From assembly GCA_028023455.1 (NCBI GenBank), contig JAQFVV010000036.1:8181576-8245575 (forward strand): a stretch of DNA of 64,000 bases, written 5' to 3'. The notes under the pieces were generated by a model that did no database searches, was not told the origin of the DNA, and saw only the letters and a list, made by a program, of their open reading frames with translations. A program made the position numbers and the translations under genes. Source of the stretch: Epiperipatus broadwayi. Lineage: Eukaryota > Onychophora > Udeonychophora > Euonychophora > Peripatidae. This document shows, piece by piece, positions 46,500-57,950 of the stretch; within the stretch, counting starts at the first letter, position 1, and each line of letters begins with the position of its first letter.

Positions 46500-46860
46500 T
46501 TGTGGTCAACATGGATAGGATGGGAAGTTTGGCACTAAAGTGGGCTTTGAGCCTTCCATCATCAGATTTTCAATGAAATGGACAGCTGAAGAGTTGTGGG
46601 GTGGAGTGGTTTGAAGCCTGTCCATTAGGGTATGAAGATTGGCTATCTTGATATAAGCTGAGCTTTGATTGTATATATGTGTGGAAATGATAATCTGGAC
46701 CAACCGACAAGTACTGGTTTAGTACAAAATACATATATTGGGGATTATTTATCTTTCCAACATGTGTGTGATCAAGTGTATCAGTGGTATGAGGTAGCAC
46801 GGATGGTTGAGGGTCATGTGAAAGTCTGAGTTCAAACCCCTATGTATTACATATATAAGT
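46500..46860. mobile_element. Single arm of the 32957-33391 palindrome family
   Basis: From about 46670 to 46855 the sequence matches one arm of the hairpin element (gataatctggaccaac; ggggattatttatctt; caagtgtatcagtg). The left part, 46500-46670, is absent from the hairpin copy and contains a catcatcagattttc segment that resembles a PLE end. Confidence 0.6.
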
Positions 46861-49194
46861 GCAGATATGAAAAAGCCTCTTCTGTAGAAAAGAAAATAAT
46901 AAAAAAATTCATATTTTAAATAATAGTTTGTAAAAAAAATAACTTTCTATATATATGTTTGTAAATGTAATGTATACATATATGCATAATTTGGCCCAAG
47001 TCTGACTGTAATGTATACTTGAAAATAAATTATTACATAATCTAACATTTTATTTTGTTTAAAAATAATGGTTCTTTAAATGGATATCTTCTATGGAAGA
47101 CTTGAATTTAAAATAATTGCTATATTTTGTTTAAATCCCCTAGTATCTTAGATTGCATATAACAGTTTATGTTCTGTTGATAAACTTTGATTATTATGGA
47201 ATATATATTGTTTACTGAACTGCAAATGTATAGTGCACTTAACACACATGTGTATAACACAAATGCTTTTTATATGGATAGAAATAATAATAATAGACAA
47301 TCACTCAAAAATGACTATGGCTATTCTAACTCAAAAGAAAGGAGAAAGATATATAGAGAAAAACTGCTCTAGAATTAAGTTTTGCAATGACTATACAATT
47401 ACATACAGAACATGCTAGTAGATTTTTGTGTTTACTCAATATTGTATGGTGTTTTTACTTAGCAAAAAATTTTCTTCCTGAAATATTTCATCACCATTCT
47501 CTGCCATATCATGGAAACAATTGGCATTGTGCTTCTTTAGAATGTCCTTGGGATTACCTTTCCTACAAAACCCATGCTCAAGTTAACTATAAGCATTCTT
47601 TTAAAACATCTTCCATTATTTATTTGTTTTGCAAGTCCAATCTAGTGAAGGTGTGATTTTACAATAGGGTATTTAATAATATCACATCAAGCAAGCTGAA
47701 GAAAAATATTGGTTTTACAGTCTTGTCATTGTATTTTTAAAGTTTAAGAAGAATCCATAAATTAAAGTTTTCTAACACTTTTATGTTACACTCATAGGTT
47801 GCCAAAGTTTCGTTTCATACAATAAATTAGATAAAATAATAGTCAATATACAGCTGACCTAATTGCAGTTGTTATTTCCCTGTGATGAAATACTTTTTTA
47901 ACTTATTAAAACCAGCTGCAGTACATTGGTATCTGTGTTGGACATCACCATCTAAGTTCATCTTTCTATCCATAAAACTGTAAAAATTAAAAAATATTAA
48001 AAAACAAACAAACTGCAAAAGTATTTAAATTGATTTATATTTTGAAATTAATAATCATCCAACCTAAAAATTGCTTTTTTCTCATTGGCTAATAAAGAAT
48101 TTGAATTTTTTAAATAGTAATTAATAAACCAATATCTTTATAAATTATATTCAAAACATTAAGAATATTCCGTAAATCATCTTTTAAACTGGCAAAAATA
48201 GCAAAATCACCAGCAATCATGAACTCTTTATTATTATTTTATTTTTCTTTCAGTTGCTTTTTTAACAAAATATTATTCATTATTAATAAATCTTTTATGA
48301 TTTAATTATATTTCATTAAATACACAATAAATTCAAGTAATGAAATTTATCTTTAAAACAAAATCATAAATAAAAAGCAGTAAATTTATTAACACAAAAA
48401 ATTTCATTTTGATGTTTGTTTTTTTTTAAAAAATATTCAATGAAAAATAAACCTTGTTCAAATGTTTTTGTTTTAATTTTTTTTTGTTAAAGTTATAAAT
48501 TTTAAAAATGAAAATTATCTTAGAAATGTTAACAATTTTCTAATTGAAAAATCAATAAAAATGAATTATACAGAGAAAGCCAACTTTCTGTCTGATGTCA
48601 TATATATTTTTTATTGGCTAATTTTTCCTAATAATAAAATATATACAAACAAAGGCTAGATGTAAATGTCATATATTTATTAAAAAATAAATATTTTATA
48701 ATTTTTTTTTAAAAAATTATTAACAAATATAAAGTTTTTTTTTTTCTATGAACTTTAAAAATTTTTTTTTCACAAATAATATAATCATATTTCCTTCTAT
48801 GAAGTTATATATCTCAATATATTATTTTTTGACAAATGGGTTTTAATCACAGAATTCCATAAAAAGATTACATTTTTATTAAAAGTTAAATGAATTTTAG
48901 CAGTGAGACAAATTGATTCACCTTGTATACATTTTAATGTGAATATTGCAAGATTATTAAGATTTATTCTAAAGAGCTTAATTACTGTTATTTTTATTAA
49001 ACTGGTTGAAATTTTTTTCAGTCTTCATCAAGAATATTTAACTTGATATATATAGATGGTAATTTGATATTTATATGGAATGACACATTATTGTTCTGAT
49101 ACCAAAATGCAGAAGTACCTGTGATCAAAATTACCTTCTTGTTGTTATTAAAATATACCAATTTGTAAAATGTTAATAAAGTTTTTGATAAACT
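46861..49194. other. AT-rich interval without recognised genes
   Basis: No supportable gene. A plus-strand frame at 47387-47656 (89 codons) shows a Trp-, Cys- and His-rich stretch but matches nothing I recognise. At about 48990-49050 the minus strand has cttgatgaagactg, a motif seen at PLE ends. Confidence 0.35.
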
Positions 49195-49470
49195 TTATCC
49201 AGACATAGTAAAAGTAATTTAAAGTGATTGGTTAATATCTCCATGCTCTCATTTCCAGTACTTAAGATTTGCCCATAAACTTTTGGGTTGAAAGAATAGG
49301 TGGATTCATTCTATTCTTTCACAAAGACTTTATCTTGTGTTGGAAGTGAGAGTATTCATTTATTATTAAGATTCATAAAGCGCATGTGCATTAGCTTGAA
49401 ATGCTGATCGTTAGTTTATTACAATTCATAAACATCGCGCTATATAAAATAAATAACTCATTTAACAGTT
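49195..49470 (-). mobile_element. Half copy of the 45390-46270 family
   Basis: This matches the right arm of the palindromic element (agtaaaagtaatttaaagtg; aagatttgcccat; aagactttatcttgtg; agcgcatgtgcattagct) without the opposite arm. No clear flanking duplication. Confidence 0.65.
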
Positions 49471-50770
49471 TATATGTGATTAAAATTGTTTAAAATGTAA
49501 CAATTAATAAGTATCTTTTACTTTATTGCTTTTATTTTTTTTTAAAAATTGGATTATTTTATTTTTTCTCTTTGTGAGAAAGATATCTTCTTGAGTTTAC
49601 AAATAGCTGCTTTGAGTATTATTAATTCTATTGCTCTCTACTTGTGATGTCCGATTTTTTTCTTGTTTGGATTTGAATAGTTCTGGTTATATAATGAATG
49701 TCTTTCTCTGCTGTGATTTTTTTACTTTTATTTTTAACAAAATTACAAGCATGTCGAGGCACTGGAAAGAGAAGCTATAATAAATAATTATATGATTTCG
49801 ATAAAATACTATTACTTTTGTAGCTAGGGACTTGAACAATTTCCTGATGTTGACAAAGTTTACTTTTACCACACTAGCATACAATATTAAAATGTTATTT
49901 TTTCCTATTAATTTTGATACGGCCAATTACTTTTTCATTCACTATTGAGTTTCAGCCCGTGACATTTTTAAAAACATCATTCTAATACTAGATAGTATTT
50001 TATATTTAATTGTAATGGAATTAAACCTATTTTAGACATTAATGACATTTCAAATCTATTACCAGTTTTAAAAATTATCTCATGAGTACAATCTTCTGGC
50101 ATAAGTTTTAAATATACAATTTTGATGTGTAATTTTTCCCTCTAGATTGATAAGTAAGAGGAATTTTCCTTTTTATTCACCCCTGTGTTTGAAAAGATAT
50201 GTGCTAGATGATGTATATCTTTTTCAGGTTAAGCATTATTCATTGTTTCCATTACCAATTTTGTATCACATAGTCTGTATTGTCACATCAATAGCAATTT
50301 TCTATTCCTATTTGCCCCCTTACTTCAATTGGTTTATTTCTTTGATGCATAATTTACTTTTCTGAATGTTTATTTAAAGATTTTCTTACATATTTAGAAT
50401 TTGGAATTCCCATACATGCCTTATTACAGCCTCAAATACCATTCATACTTTAATTGCTATACTTGCTTAATCTGGTTCCACTCAGCAATTGTTTCCTAAG
50501 CTTATAATTTACCATTTCTTATAACATTTATTTTAGAAAATGTTTCTTTGGACTTTGATCATGGCTGCAGGTGAAAAAATGTATACAGTTTCTCAATATT
50601 TTGTCATAAAGCACAACTTTAAGTACTTTGGGTTCATACAATCAATTGATTATAATCTTATTTTTTGAAAGTCATAATAAGATTGCCACTTTTAATCTGT
50701 TTTTTTTTTCTATTTTTACATATGATACCATTTCCAACCTCCTTATACATTTAACAATACACTTCTTTAT
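49471..50770. other. AT-rich interval
   Basis: No recognised gene or repeat. Confidence 0.35.
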
Positions 50771-50829
50771 ACCATAACTTTACTCTTACAGTTTCGACTG
50801 CCATGCAGTCATCATCAGAGCTACAATAT
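50771..50829 (-). ncRNA. Hammerhead ribozyme candidate of PLE type
   Basis: On the minus strand the core CUGAUGA (50812-50818) is followed by U and a perfect 6-bp stem II, GACUGC/GCAGUC with an AUG loop. Then GAAA (50792-50795), a 3-bp stem III (ACU/AGU, loop GUAAG) and the cleavage triplet GUA (50781-50783). Stem I can form with one bulge and several wobble pairs. PLE termini are known to carry such ribozymes. No PLE coding remnant was found beside it. Confidence 0.65.
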
Positions 50830-51481
50830 CCAAATATATAATCATACAATTAATACATTATATACAATCAATAACATCATATGTAAATATAGAAATCAAT
50901 ACATAAAGAAAAGAGGAAGAAGAAAATTATTTTTTCTATCTTGAGAGTTAAAAGATATTTTCAGATATGTAAAGTAATTGGTGACCATCCTGACACATAC
51001 TTACACCAAACTATCCCATGCAGATGGTAGGCTATAATTGTCATATTTATAGAAGTCTATATTTCTCTTCAATATTTTCATAGTAATACATTACATTCTA
51101 TTAGCTTTAATATCTTAGTTTGATAAATCTACGGTCAGTCTATATTGTTACATGATTATTACTGCTAGATTCCACCAGTCTATCACATTTCATTTGAGTT
51201 GTTCCTATGTAGTCTTTGTCAACCTACATGATTTATATGTTTGTCAACTGTGTGAGCCTCCTGCAATGTCATAAGCATTTCAGGTTTATTCTTCAATGTA
51301 TATAGCAATCTACTATGAAGTCAGGATCATGTTTCAATCTGATTCCAATGTTGGATGCACGAATCATTATATCTGTACTGTAATATTTTGCTAACATCTA
51401 TCAGTTGAGGCCTTTATTATTAGCTATCCTATTCCAGTTTATTCTAATTAGTAACTACAGATAAGACTCCATGACTTGGGA
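50830..51481. other. Unassigned sequence beside the ribozyme
   Basis: Possibly the body of the element that carries the ribozyme; no coding motif is readable. Confidence 0.3.
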
Positions 51482-51532
51482 AAACATTCATAATCATCAT
51501 CAACCATTATCAATCCACTGCAGGATGGTCTC

Positions 51533-52671
51533 TCAAAGTTTAATCCATCTCCAATCTTTAGCTTCTCTTCTCCACATCACCCCTGCACAATTTCTTATTT
51601 CATCCTTCCATCTCACATGTGGTCTCTTTCTAGGTCTTTTACAATCTCTTGGAATCCAGTTTAAGATTTCAATTGTCCATCTATTATCATCTCTTCTAGC
51701 AATATGTCCAGCCCAACTCCACTTCAATCTTTTAATTTTTTCAATGAGGTCAGTAGCACCAGGTTGTTCTCTTACCCATACATTGCATTTTCGATCTCTT
51801 CTTGTTACTCCCAACATTCATCTCTCGATACTTCTTTGAGTGGTCTGGAGTCTCTGTATTACTATTCTATTAAGTGTCCAAGTCTCAGATCCATAAGTAA
51901 GAACTGGTAAAACACATTTGTTAAAAAACCTTCCTTTTCAAACACATAGGCATATTTCCTTTTAGTATCAAGTTATTTCTACCAAAAGCACTCCAACCAA
52001 GTTTAATTCTATGATTAATTTCATCCATTATGTTTCCATCTGTATTAATAATCTGACCAAGGTATTTGTAACTGCTAACTTCTTCTAATTCATCATAATC
52101 ATTCTTTATTTTCATATTTTGAGCAAATCGATTAAACATTACTTTAGTCTTCTTAACATTTATCTTTAGTCCTACTTTCATCTGATAACTCCTGCAACAT
52201 TTCCTGCAGCTCTGAAGCATTATTTGCAAAAACAACTATATCATCTGCAAAATCTAAATGACTTAAATAATCTCCATTTACGTTCACTCCTTTAGTTTCC
52301 CATTTTAATCCACAAAATACTTCTTGCAACATTGCTGTAAAAAGTTTTGGAGATATGGAGTCACCTTGTCTTACACCTTTCTCCATGTTGACTTTCCCAG
52401 TATCATTATGTAATCTAATTGTTGCTGTTGCATTTTTATAAATATTCTTTAAATTATGACAATATCCTGGATCTATATCTTGATGATCCAATGCTTTAAT
52501 CACTGAAATGTTTATAGAATCAAATGCCTTTTCATAATCTACAAATCCAAAACATAATGGCAACTCATATTCATTTGTCCTTTCTATAACTTCTCTCAAT
52601 ACCTGGATATGATCTACTGTACTAAAACCACTTTTAAATCCAGCTTGTTTCCTTGGTTGGTGGAAATCCAA
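51533..52671 (-). pseudogene. RTE reverse transcriptase, frameshifted
   Basis: Three overlapping minus-strand pieces make up the RT. The first (52153-52671) holds motif A (FVDYEKAFDSI), motif B (GVRQGDSISPKLFTA) and motif C (DFADDIVVF). The second (51921-52235) covers the region after motif C up to LKRKVF. The third (51533-51817) is the C-terminal WAGHIARRDDNRW part. Small indels separate them. Catalytic residues are all present, so decay is fairly recent. Confidence 0.85.
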
Positions 52672-52898
52672 TGTTCTTTGTAGATAAGTTGTAATTATCT
52701 TGGTAAAAATTTTGTATAAAACTGATAAAAGGCTGATAGGTCTGTAATTTCTAATATCTTCTTTATCACCTTTTTTAAATATTAATATTATTACTGCATT
52801 TTTCCAATCATCTGGTACATCTTTATCATTTAGACATTTGGTATATAACTTTGCTAAAAAAAATTTTATTTATTCACCTGCTTCTTTTAATATATCAA

Positions 52899-53291
52899 TT
52901 ATAATTCCATCACTGGAGCTTTTCCTTTCTTCATACATTTAATTGCATGTTTCATTTCTTCATTTAAAATTCTGGGCAATTCAGAAGATGTAATAGAAAT
53001 AGGAGGCATTTGTTCATTACTATATAATTCTTGATAAAAGTCTTCTACCCATTTCATAATGTCATCTCTCTTTTTAGTAATAATTCCATCTTTTTTTCTT
53101 ATTGCAGATATAAATTTCCTACCAATACCAAAATGTTGTTTTACATTCTTCAGAGTTTTATTTTCTTCTACAGCTTTCCTTGCTAGTTCACAGTTATACT
53201 TTCTTATATCATTTTCAACTCTTTTCCATACTATTTTACAAAATTCAAGATATTCAATCTTTTTTAATGCATCATTTTTGTATATCTTCAT
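52899..53291 (-). pseudogene. RTE linker region, second copy
   Basis: The piece aligns with 40780-41170. Here the sequence reads through where the 40528 copy has its stop (NEQMPPISITSSELP) and through KCMKKGKAP, but then frameshifts just before the RT. Confidence 0.8.
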
Positions 53292-53297
53292 ATTCCT

Positions 53298-54240
53298 TCA
53301 TTTCTTCATAAATTCTCTAGTCATAGTAGAAATTTTATTGGCCAATTGCTGCTTTTTTCTACCAGCTATCTTTGTTGCAGTTTTTAAAAGTGTATCAGTT
53401 ATTTTTATATTAATTTCATTCAAATCTGAATCATGTTCAAAATCTCCTAACACTTGAAACCTATTTGTAAGTTCTAATTTAAATTCATTAGAATGTTTCT
53501 GAAGATTAGGAATATCAACTGTAAATATTGTTTTTCTTAATAATTTTTGTCTCTCTAGTTTTACATTAATACGTAACTTACACCTTACTAATCGATGATC
53601 ACTTCCTGTGTTAAATTTATTAAGAACATTACCATCTTGAAATATGTATTTTCTGTTAGTCAAAATATAATCCAGTTCTGCTGTACCTTCATTGGGATGC
53701 TTCCATATCCATTTCCTTTTAACATTTCTCTCAAAAAAAGAATTCCTAATATAAAGTTCTTCTTTTTCAGCAAACTCTACTAGTCTATGTCCTCTCTCAT
53801 TTCTATTACCATAACCAAAATTACTTACAGCACTTTCATCTTTCATTTGTTTACCAATTCTAGCATTAAAGTCTCCCATAAAAATTTTAAAATGTTGTTT
53901 ACTATGATCGAAAGCCTTTTGTACATCCATATAAAAATCTTCTACTACTTCATCACTATGAGAACTTGTTGGGGCATAAACCTGAATTATCTGTATTTGT
54001 TATCTGCTATTAAGTTGTATAACTAGTCTTGCCACTCTGTCTGATACACCATCAATCTCCACAATGTTGTTCTTCCACTTTTTATTTATAATGAATCCTA
54101 CTCCACTTGTATTTCCAATATTTGTGCCTTTATAATAGAATACATGTCCACTTTTAAATCAATTGTCTCTTCACCTTTTCTTCTAACTTCCACTTTTTAA
54201 ATCAATTGTCTCTTCACCTTTTCTTCTAACTTCACAAAGT
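53298..54240 (-). pseudogene. RTE apurinic-type endonuclease domain
   Basis: The minus strand encodes the nuclease that nicks target DNA for LINE insertion. Upstream pieces near 54230-54250 read WDIIGLCEVRRKGEE, with the catalytic glutamate. A 210-codon open frame (53298-53930) has IFMGDFNARIG (catalytic D and N), LDYILTNRK and SDHRLVRCK (SDH motif). The N-terminal and C-terminal halves are in different frames, and a 42-bp duplication repeats the RRKGEETIDLK-coding segment. Downstream, the frame continues into the lysine-rich linker. Confidence 0.8.
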
Positions 54241-54962
54241 CCAATAATGTCCCATTTAATATGACAGTTCTTCTTTTAATTCTTGCAATCTTCCTTCACT
54301 TGAAAGTGATCTGTAGTTGTAAGTACCTAAATAAAAAGTCCTCATCAAATGGCAGCCTGGGTCTGCAATCAGGGGATTCTTAGCACCCTCCACCTTCAGC
54401 CACCAACTGCTGTCTTGGTTGGTGACTTTACAGCCTCCTGGGAATAAGGACTATGATTTATTTTTGTCTGTCATAATTGTATATATGTATTAGAAAATAT
54501 TTATCATTTACACAAACATTCATTCTGCCTTATCAGGCAACTGAGAAGAAAGACCATGGTGTTTCTCGATCTTAAACTCAGAGGTAAAAAGCCAATAAAC
54601 TCACCACGCTGCCTAATGCGTGTTGGTGAGCAGCCCATCCATGTTCGTATACTATATGAATAATCACATAGTAATAACAGCTACAATGACAAGAACATAT
54701 GGAATGGATATTAGGAATGTGCCCTGCTCAGTTCCTTTAAGGCCCCCAAGAGGAATCAAAGGGTCTCCTTTCAGTTAATAGCAAACTTCTTTCTGCAGCT
54801 GGGCAAACATTAATGAACTATAAGTAAGTTAATTGAATATAAACACAGAGAGCAAGTTAAAATATTTACTACTAATCATTTATTACTGTTGTACAGATAA
54901 AATAGTTGAGCCATAGACTATGCAAATACTAAAACGTTTTTTTTTTTTTTAGGTATGTGAAG

Positions 54963-55117
54963 ATCCAAGGCTCCTCACTGATGAAGGCCATAAGCCAGAA
55001 ACTAGTCAGGGGATATTGGGTGAGTAGGCACTAGATGGGGATTTTATGCACAAGCCTTCTGGCATCCATTGATTACTCTAGTTTGCTGTGTGTGGCAATA
55101 TATATATAGTGCGTTTT
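54963..55117 (+). mobile_element. Ribozyme-bearing retroelement, truncated copy
   Basis: A 155-bp insertion flanked by the perfect 10-bp repeat gtatgtgaag (54953-54962 and 55118-55127). It begins exactly at the outer edge of the ribozyme's stem I and ends in the family end tggcaata...gcgtttt. Confidence 0.75.
54965..55019 (+). ncRNA. Hammerhead ribozyme candidate, copy 4
   Basis: Distal stem I ccaa/uugg, proximal uccuca with aggga (the pair next to the core is lost), CUGAUGA, stem II GGC/GCC, GAAA, ACUAGU and GUC (55005-55007) are all present. Close to the family consensus. Confidence 0.7.
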
Positions 55118-55127
55118 GTATGTGAAG

Positions 55128-56116
55128 AATCATAAATATTGGAGATCTATAACTAATAATCCGAATGACATTAACTAGGATATGAATAATGATATTAATA
55201 ATATAAAACTATCTAGTCCAAATTCATTTTAAACTTATTATTTGAACATGTAGCCCTACGGCTTTTAAACAATAAAAATCAGTTTGACCCGAGGCAGGTG
55301 AATCTGGGCTATTATTCTAGGCTTTCTGCCAAATTAAAACATTATTGCGTGCCTTCGCCATCTTTTCATTTTATCTGGCTCTTTGTTTTCTGAAGTACAT
55401 GAGATGGGATTTCCCTCAAATTATGAATATTATTATTTTTAGAAGTGATTATCTATATTTCAACCTATTTTTGATACAGTAGCATTGATAGTTTTAATTA
55501 CATTTTCATTTATTCTATGTACTATTTTTATCATACAATAATATATATATGTGGACATTGCAGCTGGTTTGGTCTTTTATTTTCGTTAATTTTATTTTAT
55601 TATTTTTATTACATCGGATCATCAATACATTGTGTGATAGTTTTTTTAAACTTATTTTTTTTTTATCGCATTAAATTTCATTATGCAATCACGTGACTAT
55701 GTAGTTCAATAGGAGCAAACTTCCTTCTAGTCAAAATCGACGTTGCTTAGCGTAGTAACTATTACAAAACTTAATCAATGTTTTTTTAAAATATTAATAA
55801 TTATCAAAAATGTATATGCATTTTACGTTTGAATAATATGCAATTAATTTATTCTTCAGTAAAAGTAATATTGCTCTCGCCTATACGATGTTTTATAAAA
55901 AAAAAAAAATCCTGTTTATTTTACATTAGGGCGTCGCAGTAATGCTGTCTTACGCGTATTATATTTTTTATGTTGACTTGCGTCGTATTGAATCTACTAT
56001 TAATTGACCAAGAAAAATGATGACTTGGATTATCTAGTCAGTCTTAAAAAATTAAATGTTGTGTTTCATGTCAGGGGATATTCGTTTATTTATTTGTTAA
56101 GCTTTGAAAAACCCAA
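55128..56116. other. Spacer upstream of the second host gene
   Basis: No coding sequence recognised. CG dinucleotides are more frequent from about 55670 on than in the surrounding repeats, as they are inside the gene. I cannot place a promoter. Confidence 0.35.
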
Positions 56117-57262
56117 ATGTATTTAATCTATTACGTCTTGGTATCGTGCAATGTAATAATTCATATTGATAAAGTCACCGCCAGTTCCTTTGTCAGCTGT
56201 GGCGAGTCTGATTCGTGCGGAGGGAGAAATCAAAGTTATCCTCGATTATGGAGTCAGGAGTTTTACAAAAGAAATTGTTTTTGCGATAATTGGTGTGCCG
56301 AGTATGAAGACTGTTGCTATGATGCGCCGTTTTTAAATGTAAAACCCCACCGTCCAAATAACTTTCCTTATCAGTGCATGGAAACTTACCGTATAGGCCG
56401 AATTTATGTCAAAAACTTATGTTACAACAACTGGCCCAATGATTATATTAAACGAAGCTGTGAACACAGTCCACCTGACGACGAACATGACATGCTCCAA
56501 CTTGTACCGGTGTTTGATGTAACATCTAATATAACGTACAAAAATGTTTTCTGTGCTGTATGCAATAAGGCAATCCCTAGATATTTGAAATCTTGGGATA
56601 TGGTCATTGACTGCCCGCTTATCGATGTGTTTTTACTTAACGAGAACAAACGCGAAATAGAGAAAATATTAAAAAAAATTCAGTTTAATTTTATTACAAA
56701 TAAATGGGAGGTATTGATTAATAGATCTGCAGAAAATAGTTTTTTACTTCAGTGCACTCAGAAAGGTGTTAGAATATCTCAGGAATTACTCGAAGTTCCG
56801 TCCAAATTTCGTTCATGTAAAACTAATGTCATTTCTTCTTGCCATTCTCTTTGGCAAACGTCTTATACAGCCAATGCCTGCGTGCGAGAACTGACGCTTT
56901 ATCGTTATGTAATTTCACCTGCCGGCACCTTCATTGAAACTTACAAAAACGTGTATTGCGCAATTTGCAATTTTGTAAACGAGTCAAGTTTAACCTGTTT
57001 TGATAACGGTTTGTACGCACCAGTGCAAGGCCCAATTCCAGACATTATTCTACTTAGTTTAAGATTTATGACAAACGATGCCGAAACTGCGTTTAATAGG
57101 AAATGCCCCGCCGGACAGATTTACGATGAATGGAGTAAACATTGCGAGTATATTACTTGCAATGCCAAGTTATCTCAAACTCGTGGAATATGCAACGTGA
57201 AGGCCTTTTGGTATAAGTTAAAAATGCGTGACAGGAAAAAAAAAGATGAAAAACATCCATAA
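56117..57262 (+). CDS. Secreted somatomedin-B-like, Mth2-type ectodomain protein 2
   Basis: This 381-residue open frame is a paralogue of 27184-28272. Residues 1 to about 22 are a signal peptide (IYYVLVSCNVIIHI core). The somatomedin-B-like domain spans residues 28-67: C28, C34, C54, C56, C60 and the C66-C67 pair in CFCDNWCAEYEDCC. The two modules have NVFCAVCN (143-150) and NVYCAICN (278-285). Shared landmarks with protein 1 are VPVFD, a KSWD/KSWE tryptophan, LYRY and a final C-x2-G-x-IYD motif. The last 20 residues are rich in Lys and Arg (KMRDRKKKDEK) with no membrane helix. The seven-helix domain expected in Methuselah-2-like receptors is absent. The start was chosen for the signal peptide. 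A role in extracellular binding is inferred; the ligand is unknown. Confidence 0.8.
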   Translation: MYLIYYVLVSCNVIIHIDKVTASSFVSCGESDSCGGRNQSYPRLWSQEFYKRNCFCDNWCAEYEDCCYDAPFLNVKPHRPNNFPYQCMETYRIGRIYVKNLCYNNWPNDYIKRSCEHSPPDDEHDMLQLVPVFDVTSNITYKNVFCAVCNKAIPRYLKSWDMVIDCPLIDVFLLNENKREIEKILKKIQFNFITNKWEVLINRSAENSFLLQCTQKGVRISQELLEVPSKFRSCKTNVISSCHSLWQTSYTANACVRELTLYRYVISPAGTFIETYKNVYCAICNFVNESSLTCFDNGLYAPVQGPIPDIILLSLRFMTNDAETAFNRKCPAGQIYDEWSKHCEYITCNAKLSQTRGICNVKAFWYKLKMRDRKKKDEKHP

Positions 57263-57704
57263 TGTTTTATAAAGAATAGCAAGTTTTAATTTAATCATGT
57301 GATTTTTTGGGAGCCGGTTGCGTGACGTCAAAAAGGAGGACAGTGATATTTTTAAAAAGGATTAAAAAAAAAGTTGAATTTCAAATGTTATATAATAATA
57401 AGAAACGTAAAATAATTACTTTAAACGTGTACATTATATTTTTCTGACAAAATTATAAGCATACTTTATTATAATTATGTAAATATTATTAATTTTTGTA
57501 TAATTAGGAACTTTATAATAAATCATGCAAATAATGTGTTATAATAATTTTTTAAAGATTAAGTGGAAATCCGAAAATATATATATATCACTAATAGTGC
57601 CACAGACTTCATTCTGCATACTTGGTTTTTCACGTGACCATAATAGTTAGATTGAAAACAGATTTTAGTCCAACAAATTATTTCTAATCAGATTATTTTA
57701 TTAA
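57263..57704. other. 3' flank of the second host gene
   Basis: An AATAAA hexamer at 57517-57522 could end the transcript about 260 bp after the stop. No other feature is seen. Confidence 0.3.
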
Positions 57705-57950
57705 CATCATCATCAACCATTGTCAATCCACTGCAGGATGAAGGTCTTTCCAAGTTTAAACCATCCCCGATCTTTAGCTTAATCTTCTCCACATCATCTC
57801 TGCATACTTTCTTATTTCATTCATCTATCTCACATGTGATCTTTTTCTGGGTCTTTTGCAATCTCTTGGAATCCAGTTTAAGATTTCAATTGTCCATCTA
57901 TTACCATCTCTTCTAGCAATATGTCCAGCCCAACTTCAGTCTTTTAATTT
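57705..57950 (-). mobile_element. RTE, strongly 5'-truncated copy
   Basis: Only the last 245 bp of the RTE are present (compare 51491-51740), starting with the (TGA)n-type 3' end and stopping within the region coding for WAGHIARR. No clear target duplication was found. Confidence 0.8.

Larger units (their letters stand above)
51491..54804 (-). mobile_element. Near full-length RTE LINE
   Basis: About 3.3 kb on the minus strand, from a 5' region (54804-54350) through endonuclease, linker, RT and C-terminus to a (TGA)n-type 3' end at 51491. Imperfect flanking repeats are aaacattca (51482-51490) and aaacattaa (54805-54813). The order and length match RTE-clade LINEs with one main ORF. At least four frameshifts break the coding region. 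Within the endonuclease N-terminus a 42-bp unit is tandemly duplicated (54148-54232). Confidence 0.85.

Noticed and set aside
46550-46600. Possible hammerhead around the catcatcagattttc motif (minus strand)
   Set aside because: CUGAUGA is present but no GAAA follows after a proper stem II; at best a decayed PLE end.
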